DNA from: Colwellia sp. | GTDB lineage: Bacteria; Pseudomonadota; Gammaproteobacteria; Enterobacterales; Alteromonadaceae | Direction: 5' to 3' | Assembly: GCA_003521815.1 (NCBI GenBank) | Contig: DPHE01000030.1 | Location: 15,639 to 22,901 of the forward strand | DNA length: 7,263 nt | Shown: piece by piece, positions 7,091 to 7,263 of the stretch | Numbering within the stretch: position 1 is the stretch's first letter | Layout of the letters: each line of letters begins with the position of its first letter | The notes under the pieces: model-generated | Seen by the model: only the letters and a program-made list of their open reading frames with translations | What the model was told of the DNA's origin: nothing | Databases searched by the model: none | Program-made: the position numbers and the translations under genes

Positions 7091-7263
7091 ATTGCACAAC
7101 ATCTCCGAAAAAAACACTCATTGACTAACGTCAAATCCGTGCTTTCGCCTTGAAGTTAAACAAACTATCTGTGATAAAATAATTACCCTGTATTTACACT
7201 TCGTATTAAGAATAGCAGCATATTTTGTTAGAACACACGCTAATATTAATATTGGTATTGGTA
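7073..7263 (-). other. Non-coding leader upstream of sucA, possibly part of a dispersed repeat or decayed frame
   Basis: No gene start was recognised here. On the minus strand one frame is open from the right edge (7261) to a TGA at 7118-7120. After that TGA the same frame continues 14 codons to a second TGA at 7073-7075. The peptide has no recognised domain and no start in the window. The edge is a degenerate hexamer array. These traits resemble intergenic repeats I associate with Colwellia-like genomes, but that is memory, not a comparison. It is not the end of an SdhB that I can recognise. Confidence 0.35.
7241..7263. repeat. Degenerate hexanucleotide tandem repeat at the window edge
   Basis: The plus strand reads as four hexamers in series: TAATAT, TAATAT, TGGTAT and TGGTA(.). 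The last unit is cut by the end of the window, so the full length of the array is unknown. Confidence 0.65.

Noticed and set aside
7170..7185. Possible CRP-type site (TGTGA in the sucA leader)
   Set aside because: Only one half-site matches; the expected second half is AATTA rather than TCACA.

Overview
The window holds a complete 2-oxoglutarate dehydrogenase / succinyl-CoA synthetase block of the TCA cycle, all on the minus strand. Read 5'->3' on that strand the order is sucA (E1o), sucB (E2o), sucC (SCS beta), sucD (SCS alpha), followed by a clear rho-independent terminator. The order and protein lengths (933, 493, 388 and 290 residues) match the gammaproteobacterial sucABCD operon, except that SucB is longer than the 405-residue E. 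coli protein. The AT-rich DNA and the protein sequences suggest a marine gammaproteobacterium of the Alteromonadales, perhaps Colwellia-like. That placement is an impression from the sequence, not a search result.

Layout from right to left, in the direction of transcription. Positions 7263-7030 are a non-coding leader of sucA, with a degenerate hexamer repeat at the window edge and signs of a dispersed intergenic repeat or decayed reading frame. sucA occupies 7029-4228. An 86-nt gap follows with a 10-bp hairpin just ahead of the sucB ribosome binding site. sucB occupies 4141-2660. A 180-nt gap follows with an imperfect palindrome of about 48 nt. sucC occupies 2479-1313, and sucD 1313-441 overlaps it by one base (TAATG). 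The terminator lies at about 408-367. Positions 366-1 are AT-rich with no gene, but contain a perfect 16-bp inverted repeat with a 4-nt loop at 92-127.

Together E1o and E2o, with a lipoamide dehydrogenase (E3) encoded elsewhere, convert 2-oxoglutarate to succinyl-CoA. SucCD then converts succinyl-CoA to succinate with substrate-level nucleoside triphosphate synthesis. The sdh genes often found upstream would lie beyond the right edge.

The main departure from the E. coli pattern is SucB with two tandem lipoyl domains (lysines 43 and 143, exactly 100 residues apart). Otherwise this is conserved housekeeping DNA. I see no undescribed system; the remaining points of interest are the RNA structures in the gaps and flanks.
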